DNA of 5,881 nt from Solirubrobacterales bacterium (GTDB taxonomy: Bacteria; Actinomycetota; Thermoleophilia; Solirubrobacterales; Solirubrobacteraceae): the NCBI GenBank assembly GCA_016215085.1, contig JACRMD010000334.1, forward strand, positions 1 through 5,881, read 5' to 3'. Below are positions 5,594 to 5,881 of the stretch, one piece after another. The number at the start of each line of letters is the position of its first letter. Within the stretch, counting starts at the first letter, position 1. The notes below the pieces were generated by a model, which was given only the letters and a program-made list of their open reading frames with translations, did not search any database and was not told the origin of the DNA. A program made the position numbers and the translations under genes.

Positions 5594-5881
5594 TCACGTC
5601 CTGCGGGACCTCCCCCGGCGCGGCCGCTCGAGCGGGTCGAACGGGTGGATGCGCCGGAGGAACGTGGCGAAGTGCGGGACCGTGAAGTCCAGCAGCGTGT
5701 CCCGCGGGTTGTAGATCAGGCCCTTCTTGATCAGGCCGTCCCGGGCGACGGACAGCTGCGAGAGGGTCCGCCCCATGTGCTCGGCGATCGCGGCGGACGG
5801 ACGGGGCTCGTCGCCGAGGTCCGCCATCGCGGCCATGTAGATCCGCTCGGCCTCGGTCGCGTTCTCGTAGCGGTCTCGGAA
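5594..5881 (-). CDS. C-terminal winged-helix region of a probable AAA-type ATPase (runs off right edge)
   Basis: The frame is open from the right edge and gives the last 95 residues of a longer protein; the ATG at 5836 is internal, because YENATEAERIYMAAMADLG continues unbroken through it. The sequence reads as a winged helix: helix at 8-22, IAEHMGRTLSQLS (32-44), recognition helix VARDGLIKKGLIYNP (45-59), and wing TLLDFTVPHFATFLRR (62-77). It ends in a basic tail (RPRRGRSRRT). The run LIKKGLIY followed by FTVP..xxFxRR is what I recall at the C-terminus of bacterial Orc1/Cdc6-like AAA ATPases common in actinobacteria; the ATPase domain itself is outside the window, so this is inference. A free-standing MarR-type or other winged-helix regulator is the alternative. 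It is convergent with the RTX-type gene and separated by the 15-bp stem-loop. Confidence 0.6.
   Translation of the reverse strand, partial: FRDRYENATEAERIYMAAMADLGDEPRPSAAIAEHMGRTLSQLSVARDGLIKKGLIYNPRDTLLDFTVPHFATFLRRIHPFDPLERPRRGRSRRT

Overview
The window is very GC-rich (roughly 70% or more by eye), with third codon positions almost always G or C. That composition, the actinobacterial look of the secreted calcium-binding protein and ATPase tail, and the mix of Shine-Dalgarno and apparently leaderless starts suggest a high-GC actinobacterium. A Thermoleophilia/Solirubrobacterales-type genome is my best guess, but nothing in the sequence proves it. It reads as ordinary chromosome: no tRNA, rRNA, CRISPR array, insertion sequence or transposase was seen, and no stretch longer than about 115 bases lacks a gene.

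Layout. (1) Positions 1-322, minus strand: the first 107 residues of a HAD-superfamily nucleotidase/phosphatase, cut by the left edge. (2) 348-1283, plus strand: an alpha/beta hydrolase with a complete catalytic triad, divergent from the nucleotidase across a 25-bp gap. (3) 1280-2968, minus strand: ilvD (dihydroxy-acid dehydratase, branched-chain amino acid and pantothenate precursor synthesis). It is convergent with the hydrolase, and the two genes share the bases of their stop codons (CTAG). (4) 3053-3673 and 3689-3922, minus strand: a two-gene unit encoding an N-terminally membrane-anchored protein and a small soluble partner. Neither has a known function, and both look like families I associate with phage and metagenomic genomes. 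(5) 3999-4850, minus strand: thiD (hydroxymethylpyrimidine/phosphomethylpyrimidine kinase, thiamine synthesis). (6) 4965-5537, plus strand: a small secreted RTX-type calcium-binding beta-roll protein. (7) 5554-5591: a perfect 15-bp hairpin between convergent genes. (8) 5594-5881, minus strand: the C-terminal winged-helix end of what looks like an AAA-type ATPase, cut by the right edge.

The genes do not form one pathway. The minus-strand series thiD, 77-aa gene, 206-aa gene, ilvD is co-oriented. Only the middle two (15-nt gap, strong GGAGG for the second) look tightly coupled; thiD and ilvD appear to have their own start signals. The least explained part is the 77-aa/206-aa pair. The most noticeable non-coding pattern is a TAnnnT-like or TATAAT-like box 7-10 nt upstream of several start codons that lack a good Shine-Dalgarno sequence.
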